Assembly (NCBI GenBank): GCA_947000775.1
Contig: CAMQGK010000144.1
Span: 12,167,001 to 12,231,000, forward strand
Source of the DNA: Pterois miles
Taxonomy: Eukaryota; Chordata; Actinopteri; Perciformes; Scorpaenidae
Direction of reading: 5' to 3'
Length of the DNA stretch: 64,000 bases
Of this stretch, positions 62,726 through 64,000 are shown piece by piece. Under the pieces are notes generated by a model. It saw only the letters and a list, made by a program, of their open reading frames with translations, did no database searches and was not told the DNA's origin. Numbering within the stretch: the stretch's first letter is position 1; every line of letters begins with the position of its first letter. The translations under genes and the position numbers were made by a program.

Positions 62726-63486
62726 CTACTTGTCTGCTCGCACGAAGGAGGTGAAGACACTGTCCTCCTTGTCCAGCAGAGCTTGGGGCCTGTCGTACTC
62801 CAGGATGATCCCCCGCTTCATCACAATCACCAGGTCGGCATTCAGGATGGTGTGGACGCGATGCTGTGCGGTGAAGGGGAAGAAAACCAGTCACTACATC
62901 GACACTGAATGAGTCTTTTGACACAAAAAGCTGTGTTTTATGACACAACTGTAATGTTTACACAGATAAGTACAATATATATGAATAAAACTGGCTGTTG
63001 AGTTAAAGTAAGAAAAAAAGAGATGATGAGATGAAATTACAGGCTTCTTGATTCAGATCACCTGACATATCCACAGTGAATTCATAATATTCATCCATGA
63101 ACATTAAATATTAAAATATCATAACATTTTAATATATATGGATGAGATTTTTGATTACTTTAACATGAAATAACTAAGAATCCAGAGGCAAAATTGTCCT
63201 GCTGTTATTTTTCCTCTTCTGCTTTTCTATCTCACCTTTTTAATTTTTCAGCATAATCCTTCAGAAATAATTTTTTGTCCATGCTGCATCTGTTTGCTGC
63301 TTTGCATCACTTTACAAGAACTGCATCAGCAGTGCAGGACGAAGGTCTGCATTCTCAGGGGGGAAATGAGAGAGCTGCCCGCTGTACTGTAAATGCCCGG
63401 CACAGTGTGGGGGAGATACTCACTGCTATAGTAACAACTGTTCGGTCAGCAAAAGCCGTCATCACCACTTTCTGCAGGATGCTCTC
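62726..63486 (-). CDS. abcc8: SUR1 (ABCC8), last two coding exons only
   Basis: The penultimate exon (63424-63486) encodes ESILQKVVMTAFADRTVVTI plus Ala. The last exon (62726-62863) begins HRVHTILNADLVIVMKRG and ends DSVFTSFVRADK, then TAG. Acceptors CTCACAG and CACAG and the donor GTGAGT are correct and the junction is phase 0. The sequence is the end of the second nucleotide-binding domain of the sulfonylurea receptor. The intron falls directly before the His of the H-loop (switch His). SUR1 is the ABC-family regulatory subunit that confers MgADP and sulfonylurea sensitivity on Kir6.2. The C-terminal tail keeps a di-Leu and the downstream Phe residues linked to SUR1 trafficking. The preceding exons lie beyond the window; none was found in 63487-64000. 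Confidence 0.95.
62864..63423 (-). other. abcc8: Last abcc8 intron
   Basis: A 560-bp intron with consensus ends. It is AT-rich in the middle, and nothing else was recognised. Confidence 0.9.
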
Positions 63487-64000
63487 CTGTGAGGACAGAA
63501 GCAGGAGAGGAGGAGGTTGACTTACTTTCATGTTGACTGAGAATCAAGGACGAAGACGAAAAGAACATGTGGGAGACTAAGTAAAATAAAGTGGCATTCA
63601 AACATGTCCTTTGTACCGTTCAACCCCGTTGAGGCTTATTCTCAGTCACCTCTCCTGTTCCTCATCTTGGTGACCCTGATTAAACGCTCAACCGTGTCTC
63701 CTCGAGGGCAGTGCAGCTACGTTATTGTAAGCTAGAAATGTCGCTATTTGTGACCGATCATCCGGGAGAGGGTCTTAAGTAAAAGAACACTGACTCCCCT
63801 CAGGCTCAGAGTAGTACAACTCCTCTTTTTCCTCCTCCTTTTATCCCTTTCTTATTTTAAAAAAGCATCAATTTAAGCTGCAAACCTATGACCCAAACCC
63901 ACTGGCACTCCCATGAAGACAGATCTTTAATTAAACAGACTAATAGCTAATGAACTCTTATTATATGTGAATACATCTTTAGATATTAAATGGTCAAAAA
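63487..64000 (-). other. abcc8: Partial abcc8 intron at the window edge
   Basis: It precedes the penultimate exon on the minus strand. No exon encoding the expected Walker B region (LIMDEATASID) is present here, so that exon is further upstream. Confidence 0.8.

Overview
The window looks like teleost, probably spiny-rayed (percomorph), nuclear DNA. It has vertebrate intron-exon genes with GT-AG junctions, many CA/GT and CT microsatellites, and several non-autonomous DNA transposons whose ends (for example the TTAAAGGACCAGTG-type termini) are typical of fish. The species cannot be named from this alone.

Layout. (1) Positions 1 to about 42,760 are almost entirely one plus-strand gene, mob2, which encodes an NDR-kinase-binding MOB-family protein. 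Four shared coding exons lie at 33966-34126, 35850-35943, 40061-40185 and 40875-41194. Upstream there are three candidate first exons (2150-2187, 5218-5255 and one ending at 26153). Each ends two bases into a codon and completes an Arg codon with the first G of the shared exon. This suggests alternative promoters that give proteins differing only at the N terminus. The introns hold MITE-like and hAT-like elements, microsatellites and low-copy repeats. (2) Positions 43,058-43,670 hold fragments of two dispersed repeat families also present near the start of the window. (3) Positions about 43,725-59,562 are a roughly 16-kb AT-rich tandem-repeat array. Its units come in a 25-bp class and a 37-bp class that differ by exactly one 12-bp palindrome. 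It is interrupted by a solo LTR with an intact 5-bp target duplication, a tRNA-derived SINE fragment with Pol III boxes, and a 1.46-kb composite insert. (4) Positions 60,318-61,496 (minus) are an intact single-exon kcnj11 (Kir6.2), and 62,726-63,486 (minus) are the last two coding exons of abcc8 (SUR1), whose 5' part lies beyond the window.

How the parts work together. Kir6.2 and SUR1 are the pore and regulatory subunits of the ATP-sensitive potassium channel, and they sit head to tail on one strand as in other vertebrates. mob2 points toward them, so the satellite lies between convergent 3' ends. The least expected structure here is the satellite, with its palindrome-defined unit classes, decay at its single CpG and kilobase-scale internal duplications. 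The mob2 first-exon set is the main coding-side finding. All gene identities rest on reading translated protein against remembered family sequences; no database search was run.
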